Of a stretch of 64,000 nt of DNA, positions 43,574 to 52,267 are shown piece after piece. Source of the DNA: Limosilactobacillus sp. WILCCON 0051. Lineage in GTDB: Bacteria > Bacillota > Bacilli > Lactobacillales > Lactobacillaceae. Position 1 is the stretch's first letter, and each line of letters starts with the position of its first letter. The notes under the pieces are model-generated. The model was not told the DNA's origin. It saw nothing but the letters and a program-made list of their open reading frames with translations, and did not search any database. The stretch spans positions 2,108,001 to 2,172,000 of the forward strand of contig NZ_CP154878.1 of the NCBI RefSeq assembly GCF_039955095.1, written 5' to 3'. A program made the translations under genes and the position numbers.

Positions 43574-44974
43574 ATGAGTGAGAAAAACCACGTCGCGCCA
43601 AAACTAAAGCGCACGATGACGGCTGGACAAATGGAAATGATCTCTTTGGGCGGCGCGATTGGCGTTGGACTGTTTATGGGATCAAAATCAACCATCAAAT
43701 GGACCGGGCCTTCCGTACTTTTGGCCTATGCCTTTGTCGGTTTGATTCTGTATATCGTAATGCGGGCTTTGGGTGAGATGATCTACGTCAATCCCAGCAC
43801 GGGATCGTTTGCTGACTATGCCACGCATTACGTGCACCCAATGGCTGGCTATATGGCGGAATGGGCCAACGTTTTTGAATATATCGTGGTCGGCATGTCA
43901 GAGGTCATTGCTTCAACCGAATATCTTAAATACTGGTGGCCGCATACTCAAACGTGGGCTGCGGGTCTGATCATCATCTTCTTTTTAGCACTTGCCAACC
44001 TGGCCAGCGCCAAAGCATATGGCACCTTGGAGTTCTGGTTTGCCATGATCAAGGTCGTAACGATTATTTTAATGATCATTCTAGGCTTTTTGGTGATTCT
44101 GCTGGGATTTGGCAATGGCGGTCACCCCATTGGCTTTAGCAATCTTTGGGCTCATGGCGGCTTTTTCGCCGGCGGCTTTAAGGGCTTTATGTTCTCAATG
44201 TCGATCATCGTTGGATCATATGAAGGAATCGAGCTATTGGGAATCTCAGCTGGCGAGGTTGCCAATCCGCAAAAAGCCGTGGTCAAATCGGTTAAATCCG
44301 TTTTGTTTAGAATTCTGATCTTTTATGTCGGCGCGATTTTCGTCATTGTTACGATCTACCCATGGAATCAATTGGACAGCGTCGGCTCGCCATTCGTTGA
44401 GACGTTTGCCAAAGTCGGCATTACCGCAGCGGCTTCAATCATTAACTTTGTAGTTTTGACGGCCGCTTTATCCGGTGCCAACTCAGGAATCTACAGTTCT
44501 AGCCGGATGCTTTTCCGCTTAGCGCACGAAGGTAATGCTCCACGCCTGTTTGGCAGACTTTCCAAACACGTGGTTCCCGATGCGGCAATTCTGGGAATTT
44601 CTGGCGGGATTCTGATCGGCTTTGTCTTAGACATCTTCGCCGAATACTTCAGCAAGTCAACCGCCGATCTTTTCGTCGTTGTCTTCAGTTCATCCGTTTT
44701 ACCGGGGATGATTCCTTGGTTTGTGATTCTGCTGGCTGAACTGCGATTCCGGCAGCATAACCCTGAACTGATGCAGGATCATCCATTTAAACTGCCGCTT
44801 TATCCATTTTCAAACTACTTTGCGTTTGCAATGCTGATCATGATCGTTGTCTTCATGTTTATCAACCCTGATACGCGCATCTCAGTAATCGTTGGCGCGG
44901 GCGTCTTAGTTCTGGCCGCCATCGTTTACCTCTGCCGCAATGGTCTGAATGGCAAAAAGCAGCCAACTGAATAA
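43574..44974 (+). CDS. APC-superfamily amino-acid permease
   Basis: This 466-residue, 12-helix permease of the AAT (GabP/AroP/ProY-like) branch starts with the characteristic MISLGGAIGVGLFMGS and contains GEMIYVNPSTGSFADYA and YEGIELLGISAGEVANPQK. The start at ATG 43574 follows GGAGGA; an upstream in-frame ATG at 43541 lies inside the terminator hairpin. Substrate is unknown. The leader codons (Phe-Phe-His) hint at an aromatic amino acid or histidine. An IS3-type element has inserted about 24 bases after its stop. Confidence 0.85.
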   Translation: MSEKNHVAPKLKRTMTAGQMEMISLGGAIGVGLFMGSKSTIKWTGPSVLLAYAFVGLILYIVMRALGEMIYVNPSTGSFADYATHYVHPMAGYMAEWANVFEYIVVGMSEVIASTEYLKYWWPHTQTWAAGLIIIFFLALANLASAKAYGTLEFWFAMIKVVTIILMIILGFLVILLGFGNGGHPIGFSNLWAHGGFFAGGFKGFMFSMSIIVGSYEGIELLGISAGEVANPQKAVVKSVKSVLFRILIFYVGAIFVIVTIYPWNQLDSVGSPFVETFAKVGITAAASIINFVVLTAALSGANSGIYSSSRMLFRLAHEGNAPRLFGRLSKHVVPDAAILGISGGILIGFVLDIFAEYFSKSTADLFVVVFSSSVLPGMIPWFVILLAELRFRQHNPELMQDHPFKLPLYPFSNYFAFAMLIMIVVFMFINPDTRISVIVGAGVLVLAAIVYLCRNGLNGKKQPTE

Positions 44975-45000
44975 TCTTCAAAGCCGCGCTGGTGACCCGT

Positions 45001-45038
45001 ACCCCCAAAGTTGGAAACACAACTTTGGGGGTATTTTT
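45001..45038 (+). terminator. Terminator-like hairpin at the IS left end
   Basis: ACCCCCAAAGTTG (45001-45013) pairs perfectly with CAACTTTGGGGGT (45020-45032), followed by ATTTTT and directly by the transposase ATG. It can end transcripts coming from the permease, and it hides GGGGG, the only candidate ribosome binding site of the transposase. Confidence 0.75.
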
Positions 45039-46406
45039 ATGACCAAAATCAGCATAGAGACTAAGATCAAGGCAATTGAAGAGTACTGTACAACGGCAAG
45101 TTCACTGCGGGGGATCGCTCGCAAATACGGGATTGCAAAGCTTGACTTTCAAATCTGCGTGGGTATTTATGCACGTTTCGGCAAGGAAAAACTATTGAAT
45201 CCACCAACCGTAACTGGGGATTTCCGCTTAAATCTGGTAAAGTGGAAACAACAAAACCGAGCTTCCATTCCAGAGACCTGTATCCACTTTGGCTTTCGTT
45301 CATCAGGCTCTGTCTATCAATGGGAGCGTCAGTACAACGAACATGGAGCACCGGCCCTCTTAAAACTACGACCAGGAAGGAAATCAAAACATGAGCTCAA
45401 ATCACGAGAAAGAGATTCAACGTTTAAAAAAACAGAATCAGCTTCTCCAAAAAGAGAACTTATCCTTAAAGATTCAACTCGATGCCTCAAAAAAATTGGC
45501 AGCCTTGAGAAAGCATCCAAAAAAGAACTTGCCCAAGTAATTTATGACCTCAAGGCAAAATATCGTTTGAAAGACCTGATTGAAGCACTGCCAATCTCTA
45601 TGTCAACTTACCAGTATTGGCAGGCCAAATTTGAACACCCTAATGAAGCCGAAGAAGAGCTTAAATCCGTCATCAAGGGCCTGTTTGAATATTTTGAAGG
45701 CGACTATGGCGTTCGTCGACTGAGCGCGCAGGTGCGTGACTACTACCGAATTATTAATCGTCCACTGCCCAATCACAAGCGAATTTACCGCTTGATGCGT
45801 GAGATGGGCCTTCAATGTACGAAATACAGCAAACGCCGCCGCAAGTACGATTCTTCCAAAGGTCCGTCGGGTAAGAAGGCTAAAAACGTAATCCGTCGTC
45901 GCTTTATGAGCAATCGCAAATATCAAAAGATGGTCTGCGACATTACTGAATTGAAGGCTAAGGACGGCAGTAAGGTTTATCTGGAAATTGTCAAGGATCT
46001 GGCAACCAACCAGATTCTGACTTGGGAAATCGGGACGCATCCAACCCTGGAATTCAGCCTTAAGCCTTTGCGCAAGCTAATCGATCTTTTACCGCACACT
46101 GGGTATCAATTAACTCTGCATACAGATCAAGGCTGGCAGTATCAGCATCGTGCCTGGCGAGTCTTATTAAAGCATGGTCGGATTCGTCAAAGCATGTCCC
46201 ATCGAGCAACGTGTCTGGATAACGCCGCCTGCGAGACCGTCTTTAGCAAACTTAAAGCAGAGATCAAGCCGGACACTGATTATGCCAATCAAGAAGACTT
46301 AACTCAAGCCATTGAAGAGTGGATTGACTACTACAACCACCGCCGGATACAAACAAAATTAGGCAACCTGACCCCACTTCAATATGAAGCACGGCTAGTT
46401 GCCTAA
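45039..46406 (+). CDS. IS3-family transposase, single continuous frame (HTH + DDE)
   Basis: A 455-residue uninterrupted frame joins an HTH region (about 1-120, SSLRGIARKYGIAKLDFQ) to the DDE core: Asp in VCDITELKAKDG, Asp in LHTDQGWQYQ and Glu in NAACETVFSKLKAE. In most IS3 elements these parts are in two frames joined by -1 frameshifting. Between them the frame reads a low-hydrophobicity segment, while the expected leucine zipper is encoded in another frame at 45391-45540. The earlier ATG at 44949 belongs to the permease region and is not the start. Confidence 0.8.
   Translation: MTKISIETKIKAIEEYCTTASSLRGIARKYGIAKLDFQICVGIYARFGKEKLLNPPTVTGDFRLNLVKWKQQNRASIPETCIHFGFRSSGSVYQWERQYNEHGAPALLKLRPGRKSKHELKSRERDSTFKKTESASPKRELILKDSTRCLKKIGSLEKASKKELAQVIYDLKAKYRLKDLIEALPISMSTYQYWQAKFEHPNEAEEELKSVIKGLFEYFEGDYGVRRLSAQVRDYYRIINRPLPNHKRIYRLMREMGLQCTKYSKRRRKYDSSKGPSGKKAKNVIRRRFMSNRKYQKMVCDITELKAKDGSKVYLEIVKDLATNQILTWEIGTHPTLEFSLKPLRKLIDLLPHTGYQLTLHTDQGWQYQHRAWRVLLKHGRIRQSMSHRATCLDNAACETVFSKLKAEIKPDTDYANQEDLTQAIEEWIDYYNHRRIQTKLGNLTPLQYEARLVA
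45391..45540 (+). CDS. Out-of-frame leucine-zipper ORF inside the transposase
   Basis: A 49-codon frame, +1 to the transposase frame, encodes a coiled coil (EIQRLKKQNQLLQKENLSLK) typical of the C-terminus of IS3 OrfA. GGAAGG stands ten bases before its ATG. Near its end A-AAA-AAG (in CCA AAA AAG) is a canonical -1 slippery heptamer, and a -1 shift there would enter exactly the DDE frame. So the zipper plus DDE keeps the normal IS3 arrangement, and the HTH part appears displaced by one base. Confidence 0.6.
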   Translation: MSSNHEKEIQRLKKQNQLLQKENLSLKIQLDASKKLAALRKHPKKNLPK

Positions 46407-46463
46407 GAAAAATTTTTATTCAGTTTACAAGTAATTAATATTCAATTCCAACTTTTTGGGTAC

Positions 46464-46790
46464 ACACCATGGTGATTAGTTCACAGCACGGCTTTTTTAT
46501 TCCCAACGTTTTACCTTTCTATATTTTACGATTATTTATACAACTTTTTATTTTTAGTCCAATTTCATAAATTAAATAATCATTTAGCACCTTTTTCTTA
46601 ATTATTGCAAGCGATTGCGCTAACAATTAGCTTATCTATGACCTTTAACTTAACATTTTTACGGGTTTGTCTTTATTAGCCACAAAATTTTGTTTTTGTT
46701 TTATACTACTTTTGTTGAAACCGGTTTCAATTCGATTTATCAAAGCAGGTCTTCCGGATGGCCTGATGATTTGGGAAGGATTGTCATAAT
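46464..46790 (+). promoter_or_regulatory. Control region of the MFS transporter
   Basis: A cre-like sequence TTGCAAGCGATTGCG (46605-46619) lies upstream. A -10 box TATACT (46702-46707) is followed by a perfect 16-bp palindrome TTGAAACCGGTTTCAA (46715-46730) at the expected transcription start, the form of a LacI/GalR-family operator. GGGAAGGA is the ribosome binding site. No LacI-type gene is near. Confidence 0.6.
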
Positions 46791-48149
46791 ATGTTTAATT
46801 TCTTAAAACCGTCACCCGATGCTGCCCAAAAAGTGCCCAAAGACAAAATTGAGGGGGTCTACCGGCGCAAACAGCTGGGCGTATTGCTGGCGACTTGTTT
46901 TACCTACCTTTCTTACTACATCATTCGCTTGATCTTTACGACTGAGCAGAAGCCGATCATGAAAGAATATGGGTTTACGATTGGTCAAATTGGTTTGATC
47001 CTGTCTACCTTTGGGATTGGCTACGGGATTGCCAAGCTTTTCATGGGGGCTTTGTCAGACAAGTCCAACACTAAGCGTTTCTTGGCTTTTGGACTGTATA
47101 TGTCATGTCTGTTCAACGCGCTGCTTGCTTTTACGCATAATTTTTACGTAATTTTGTTCTTAATGCTGCTGATTGCCGTAACCCAGGCGATGGGAGCTCC
47201 TGCCTGTCAGCGTGAGATCAGTCTTTGGTTCTCAAAAACGCACCGGGGCGTAATGTATGCCATCTGGTCATCAGCACATAATGCCGGAGCGTTTGCCTGC
47301 GTTGCCTGCATTCAATTGGCAACCTTCGTCTTTTCTGGCTCTTTGACGGCCGTATTTCTGACTGCATCGGTAATCTCTGCTATTATCGCTACCTTAATGT
47401 TATTAATCAATTCCGAGCGTCCAGAAACTGAAGGCCTGCCAAACATTGCCGAATACACCGGCCAGATCGAACTGACGGAAAGTGGCCAGTCTACGGCTCA
47501 AGAACTTTCCAACCAGTCGCTGTGGCAGATTTTCGTTCATGATATTTTGATGAATAAAGTGGTCTGGGCCGTTACTCTAACCTCGATGTCCATCTACCTG
47601 GTTCGTTACGGGATCATGAGTTGGATTCCTAGCTACCTGCCAACCAAGGGCTTTAGCGTTGACTGGGCTAAATGGCTGGTTGGGATCTTTGAACTGTCAG
47701 CCGTCCCAGGCGTTATCATCATGGGTTCGATCTCCGACATGCTGAAGGGACGCCGGGCATTGGTCTGCTTTGCCTGCGTGATTGGCATGATCATGTGCCT
47801 GATTGCCTACTTTACCAGCAGCAGTCACGCCGTCATCGTTGCCGTGCTCTTTATCATGGGCAGTCTGATCTATGCTCCGCTGACGCTGGTTGGATTGATG
47901 GTCAACGAAGCCGTGCCAAAATATGCAGTCGGTCTTTCCACCGGCTTTATGGGCTTTTTCCAATATGTCTTTGGCGAAACGGCGGCTACGGCTCTGATCG
48001 GTCATCTGGTCGGACAATACGGCTGGGGAGCCAGTGCTGTTACGATCTACGCCGCTTCAGGCTTAGCTGTATGTCTGCTGATCTACCTGCTGTTTAAGGA
48101 ACGCAGTATTCTGCGGATGGAAGCTAAAGCCAACGCCAAACAGCGATAG
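46791..48149 (+). CDS. MFS transporter, organophosphate:phosphate antiporter-like (GlpT/UhpT type)
   Basis: This 452-residue, 12-helix major facilitator has the look of the OPA family: YLSYYIIRLIFTTEQKPIMKE in helix 1, GYGIAKLFMGALSDKSNTKRF after helix 2 and GAPACQREISLWFSKTHRG. OPA members exchange glycerol-3-phosphate or hexose-6-phosphate for phosphate; the substrate here is not determined. It is preceded by a palindromic operator and a cre-like site, so it should be sugar-regulated. It is monocistronic with a terminator. Confidence 0.8.
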   Translation: MFNFLKPSPDAAQKVPKDKIEGVYRRKQLGVLLATCFTYLSYYIIRLIFTTEQKPIMKEYGFTIGQIGLILSTFGIGYGIAKLFMGALSDKSNTKRFLAFGLYMSCLFNALLAFTHNFYVILFLMLLIAVTQAMGAPACQREISLWFSKTHRGVMYAIWSSAHNAGAFACVACIQLATFVFSGSLTAVFLTASVISAIIATLMLLINSERPETEGLPNIAEYTGQIELTESGQSTAQELSNQSLWQIFVHDILMNKVVWAVTLTSMSIYLVRYGIMSWIPSYLPTKGFSVDWAKWLVGIFELSAVPGVIIMGSISDMLKGRRALVCFACVIGMIMCLIAYFTSSSHAVIVAVLFIMGSLIYAPLTLVGLMVNEAVPKYAVGLSTGFMGFFQYVFGETAATALIGHLVGQYGWGASAVTIYAASGLAVCLLIYLLFKERSILRMEAKANAKQR

Positions 48150-48165
48150 TTCATCATTAAGATAA

Positions 48166-48197
48166 AAAAGACGGTGCCGGTTCTGGCATCGTCTTTT
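48166..48197 (+). terminator. Terminator after the MFS gene
   Basis: AAAAGACG.TGCC pairs with GGCA.CGTCTTTT around six bases, followed by a T-rich tract. Confidence 0.85.
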
Positions 48198-48307
48198 CTG
48201 TTTTGATTATCCAATCGTCAGTTTTAAAATTCCGTATCGGCAGTTAGCGATCAAAATCGATCACAGCCAGTCTGAACGCTGATTGCTGTTTTATACGTTA
48301 ATCTGGC

Positions 48308-49219
48308 CTAGTTTAATGACTGGCGATGCGAAAAGATCTGCAGCGGCATCATCTGCAGGAAAGTTGCCAAAATAATCAGGCAGCTGGCCAAGATATTGAC
48401 CGGACCAAATTGAGTGTGCAAAAGCGCCACCGCCAGAATCGTTGCCACCAATGGCTCAAAAGCTCCCAGCATTCCTGTCGTACTAGGATCGATATACTGC
48501 ACGCTGGCCAGGTAGAGCGTATAGGCCAAAAGCGTACCGCCAATAATGATCCAGCCGATCAAGGCCACGTCTAACGGTTTTAACGCCGGCATTGGCATGA
48601 TAAAGTACAGCGGAATAAAACAAACGCCACAGATCAGCATCGACCAGGCCGTGACATTAAGCGTGCCGTAGCGGGCAAACAGTCGCCCAGGTGCCATCGT
48701 GCTGATTGCGTTGGCCAGCGCAGCCAAAAGCGCCCAAAAGCATGCTTGCGGCGACAATGCCAGATGATTGAGATTGCCATTAGTCACCAATAAAAACGTT
48801 CCAACCAAGGCTACAATGATCGACACTACATCGATTCGGCGCGGCAGCATTTTCTGGGCCGCCGCCGTATAACCAATAATGATGACTGGCGCCAAGTATT
48901 GAATCACCGTAGCCGTGGGGGCATTGCTGTATTTGACGGCCGCAAAATAAGTCAGCTGCGACATGCCCATCCCAAAAAAGGCAAATAAAACCAGCTGCAG
49001 CACGTCATGACGATTGCTAAACAATGCCTTGGTCGACGATCTTCCCGTCAGCCTGGCCAAGATCAGCAGCAGCGTTCCAGCTCCTAAAAGCCGCAGCCCC
49101 ACCAGCCAAAACTCACTGACCGTCGTTTCGCCAAACAGATATTGCACGGCAACGCCTGAAGTTCCCCAAAAAGAAGCTCCCATAACGGCCAGCAGAATGC
49201 CTTTCGTTCTCTTGTTCAA
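48308..49219 (-). CDS. EamA/DMT-family transporter
   Basis: This 303-residue protein has ten hydrophobic segments and the duplicated EamA domain (GASFWGTSGVAVQYLFG in the first half, EPLVATILAVALL in the second). It is a drug/metabolite transporter-type exporter of unknown substrate. The start codon is TTG at 49219, supported by GGGAGGAAAG seven bases upstream. Confidence 0.85.
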   Translation of the reverse strand: MNKRTKGILLAVMGASFWGTSGVAVQYLFGETTVSEFWLVGLRLLGAGTLLLILARLTGRSSTKALFSNRHDVLQLVLFAFFGMGMSQLTYFAAVKYSNAPTATVIQYLAPVIIIGYTAAAQKMLPRRIDVVSIIVALVGTFLLVTNGNLNHLALSPQACFWALLAALANAISTMAPGRLFARYGTLNVTAWSMLICGVCFIPLYFIMPMPALKPLDVALIGWIIIGGTLLAYTLYLASVQYIDPSTTGMLGAFEPLVATILAVALLHTQFGPVNILASCLIILATFLQMMPLQIFSHRQSLN

Positions 49220-49396
49220 AATCTTTCCTCCCTGTCGAGTGCATACTGAATAAGGATAAGCTTTTCATTCCCAAAGAACAACCGGCATTTTAAAAAAGAT
49301 CATAAAAAACGCTCAACAGGCGACAATCGTTCCTCAAACCCGCTGAACGCTTTATTTTCAATATTTTTAATCATCAGCGCAACTGCCAGCTTGCGG

Positions 49397-50095
49397 CTAG
49401 AAACGCTTGGCCAATAAGATTTTAGTACTTAGCCATGGACCACCCCACCAGCCGTTGACGCCGCACTGGTGAACCGTAATATCATGAAAGCCCAGCCCCG
49501 TTAAAATCTTTTGGTACTCATCAAAATGCTTAAAATCAATAATTGCCAGCGTACCGTTGCTTTTTAAGGTCCGAGCTGCTTCTTGAACGGCACGAGCGCG
49601 ATTGATTGTCGGTTTGACCTTGTGCAGCGTCATCCAAATCAAAACCCCATCAAACTGGTGATCATTAAATGGCAGATTCAATATATCCGCTGCCTGCACT
49701 GAAGCGCGATCTGCCATCGCAGCGGTCTGAAGACAGGCTTTGGCATGAGCAAGTGACTTATTTGACTGATCTGATTTGATCCCAATTTCGACGCCAGTTG
49801 CATGTCCTGGAATCGCCAAGTGCTTGGCCAGCTTTACCAGCACATTCCCTTGATCAGTGCCGAGATCGAGTACCTGTGCATCAGAAGACAGATGCAGATA
49901 CTTGATTGCTTCATCAATAATCTGCTCCTTGCCGCGCCATGATGCATTCAAATACAGCCCCAAACAGATCAATAATAAAACCGTCACCAGCCAAAACAGC
50001 CATTGATGCCAGACAACGGCCAAAACAATCGATAAAATCGCTGCCAGCGCGATTACCACAAGGATCAGCGGCGCATCCACTCGCTTAAACTTCAT
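49397..50095 (-). CDS. Class I SAM-dependent methyltransferase with N-terminal membrane segments
   Basis: This 232-residue protein starts with two hydrophobic segments (about 8-50), then a Rossmann methyltransferase domain with VLDLGTDQGNVLV (motif I), ILNLPFNDHQFDGVLIW and LAIIDFKHFD. The substrate is unknown. The ATG at 50095 fits AAAGGA spacing; a GTG two codons earlier is too close to it. It follows the ClC gene by 19 bases and may be in the yaaA-clc-methyltransferase operon. Confidence 0.8.
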   Translation of the reverse strand: MKFKRVDAPLILVVIALAAILSIVLAVVWHQWLFWLVTVLLLICLGLYLNASWRGKEQIIDEAIKYLHLSSDAQVLDLGTDQGNVLVKLAKHLAIPGHATGVEIGIKSDQSNKSLAHAKACLQTAAMADRASVQAADILNLPFNDHQFDGVLIWMTLHKVKPTINRARAVQEAARTLKSNGTLAIIDFKHFDEYQKILTGLGFHDITVHQCGVNGWWGGPWLSTKILLAKRF

Positions 50096-50114
50096 CAGCA
50101 CTGTCCTTTCTTTT

Positions 50115-51371
50115 TTATGCTTTTTTAGCCTGCATCCAGCTGGAGATCGCCATGCTTAGTGCCACGCCCATCCCCAATGGCAAAAGCGCCGAAAAATTCA
50201 AATGGCAGACTTCAAACAGCATAAACATTGCCATTAAAGGTGCCTGCTGAGTAGCTGCCAAGAAAAAGGCTGCCCCTAAGACGGCAAACTGCATCAACGG
50301 TTCGCCAGGAATTGCCTGAATAAAAATCATCCCTAACAGCACGCCTAAAGACGAACCCATGGCAATCGATGGCGTCAGTGTCCCGCCATAGCCGCCACCG
50401 CTGATCGTTGCCAAAGTAACCAGCCCTTTGGCAAAAAAGCCGAACAGCAGTAAAGCAACTGCCGAATGAGAAACACTGGTCACGTTGATTGCCATCTGGG
50501 CCACGCCCCGGCCATTACCCATGATTTCTGGGAAAAACCAGGCAACGGCACCCGTCAGCGCCCCAGCCAGCGGCATCGTGACAAAAATTCGCCGATCCTT
50601 CACGCGCAGTGCACTGGCGCGGCCAATCAACCGTTTATACCAGGTACCCAAAAAGCCCATCAGCGGTGCCACGATCACTACAAAGGGAATCAAGCGCAAC
50701 GAAAACTGACGTGACGCCACCAGATAATACGGCTGCCAGCCTTTGACGATTGCACCGACCATCGTTGCAATCGCAGCCATGGTCAGACTGACGATCACGG
50801 CTTTTTTATCAATCTTTTTATAGAGAATCTCCAGGCAAAACATCGCTCCTGTAATCGGTGCAATGTAGACACCGGCAAAACCGGCCCCGGCTGCCGCGGC
50901 AATCAGCAGGCGGCGGTCTTCTGGAGCCAGCTTAAGCCAGCCAATCTGATCACCCAATTGGATCCATGACTGGGCCCACATTGCGCCGGCTTCTCTTGGG
51001 GCCAGTTCCCGACCGATGGATCCCCCAGTCCCGACATAGAACACCTGGGCCGTAACGTGCATGATCGTGGCCCCCATTGGCATTTTTTCGCCATCAACGG
51101 CCTTGCCCAATTTAACTGGTCGGTAGTGCAGCTGCATAAAGTACCAGACGACTGATACGATCAAAGCCCCAATAATCGGTGCCAGCAGCCGGTTTAAGGG
51201 CGTGGCTGAAAATGCGACCGGAATCGCGTTGGTTTCGGTAAAATGAAAAAATACTCTTTCCGTTGCGTCCAAAACAATGCTTAACAAACCGGAACTGGCT
51301 CCGGCAATAATTCCCATGACAATCGTTGCAATTGCCAGCGCGCGACTGTCACTTGACTTCTCTGTTCTCAA
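50115..51371 (-). CDS. ClC-family chloride channel/transporter
   Basis: This 418-residue polytopic protein has the ClC selectivity motifs GTGGSIGRELAPREAG and, in the second half, ISGGGYGGTLTPSIAMG. ClC proteins are chloride channels or chloride (or fluoride)/proton antiporters, often used in acid resistance. There is no C-terminal CBS domain. The start is TTG at 51371 after GGAAGAGAG. It follows yaaA by 15 bases. Confidence 0.85.
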   Translation of the reverse strand: MRTEKSSDSRALAIATIVMGIIAGASSGLLSIVLDATERVFFHFTETNAIPVAFSATPLNRLLAPIIGALIVSVVWYFMQLHYRPVKLGKAVDGEKMPMGATIMHVTAQVFYVGTGGSIGRELAPREAGAMWAQSWIQLGDQIGWLKLAPEDRRLLIAAAAGAGFAGVYIAPITGAMFCLEILYKKIDKKAVIVSLTMAAIATMVGAIVKGWQPYYLVASRQFSLRLIPFVVIVAPLMGFLGTWYKRLIGRASALRVKDRRIFVTMPLAGALTGAVAWFFPEIMGNGRGVAQMAINVTSVSHSAVALLLFGFFAKGLVTLATISGGGYGGTLTPSIAMGSSLGVLLGMIFIQAIPGEPLMQFAVLGAAFFLAATQQAPLMAMFMLFEVCHLNFSALLPLGMGVALSMAISSWMQAKKA

Positions 51372-51386
51372 TTCTCTCTTCCCATC

Positions 51387-52130
51387 CTAATCTGCTACAA
51401 AAACCAAATTATCATTCGTCGATGCCTGCTCATCATAATGATAGCCAAGATCAAACTGCTTTACGACTGCCAGATCATCAGCCTGCCGCTCAGCCAGATA
51501 GCGTACCAGGTTGCCCCGCGCGATCTTGGCCCGAGTGGCTTGAGTCTTGAAGCGGCCATGCTCTGCTTTGACAAACGTGCAGCTGACCAGTTGACGCTTG
51601 CCCTTGACATACGGAATGACTGCTTTGGCATATTCCTTGGACGCCAGATTCAAAACCAGCTCGTCTTGTGCATAAAGCTCATCGGCCAGTCTGCTGCCCC
51701 AAAACTCATATAGATTCCTGGTCCCGGCAACCTTGGCTCGATCACCCATACCCAAGCGATAGGAAACGATCCCGTCAAACGGCCTCAATAAGCCATAAAA
51801 GCCTGACAAGATGCGCAAGTGGTCTTGAACGTAGCCAAGTGCTGCCTCATCAAAAACTCCCGGAGCCATCCGCTGGTACTGCAGGCCGGTAAATGCCAGC
51901 AGCGCCGGGGTCAGCTGATGGTAAAGATCCATCTGCTGCACCCATTGATAGTTGGGAATGGCAATTTTTTCGCTGCAGTCCCACCAAAGATGATGGAGCT
52001 GGTCATAGCTTAAACTGCGCAGATAATCTAAAATCGTTTCCGTTTGCGGCAAAAACTGCGGTAAGCCTTGAATCGGCAATGAATCCGGATCAGCTTTCAT
52101 ATTCCGAGCCGGAGCAATGATAATCTTCAT
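51387..52130 (-). CDS. yaaA: YaaA family (DUF328) peroxide stress protein
   Basis: This 247-residue protein starts with MKIIIAPARNMK and contains GLQYQRM, ILSGFYGLLRPFDGI, SYRLGMG and the C-terminal basic segment TRAKIARGN, all YaaA-typical. In E. coli YaaA lowers free iron and protects DNA under peroxide stress. AAAAGGAGA precedes the ATG. It leads an operon with a ClC transporter and probably a methyltransferase. Confidence 0.9.
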   Translation of the reverse strand: MKIIIAPARNMKADPDSLPIQGLPQFLPQTETILDYLRSLSYDQLHHLWWDCSEKIAIPNYQWVQQMDLYHQLTPALLAFTGLQYQRMAPGVFDEAALGYVQDHLRILSGFYGLLRPFDGIVSYRLGMGDRAKVAGTRNLYEFWGSRLADELYAQDELVLNLASKEYAKAVIPYVKGKRQLVSCTFVKAEHGRFKTQATRAKIARGNLVRYLAERQADDLAVVKQFDLGYHYDEQASTNDNLVFVAD

Positions 52131-52267
52131 AAAAATCTCCTTTTATCGACCCGTCTATTTTAGCATGTTCCCAAACAAGCACCACTAACTAATCCGGTAA
52201 TGGTTGTCATAATTTAGACAATCAGCTAAGATTAGAAGAAATTTTTTAGATTACGGAGGAATTATCT

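Larger units (their letters stand above)
44999..46463 (+). mobile_element. Second IS3-family insertion sequence
   Basis: An element of about 1.46 kb bounded by inverted repeats: GTACCCCCAAAGTTGGAA on the left and, reading the right end inward, GTACCCAAAAAGTTGGAA (16 of 18 identical). The exact outer ends and target duplication are not certain because the flanks do not show a clean direct repeat. The left end also forms a strong hairpin. Its transposase differs from that of the first IS. Confidence 0.85.

Noticed and set aside
44949..45038. N-terminal extension of the second transposase
   Set aside because: This stretch overlaps the end of the permease gene and lies outside the IS; the ATG at 45039 after the terminal repeat is the natural start.
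44991..46480. Clear target-site duplication of the second IS (GGTGA on both sides)
   Set aside because: GGTGA occurs near both ends, but using it as duplication leaves terminal repeats of unequal length (9 against 13 bases), so it may be chance.
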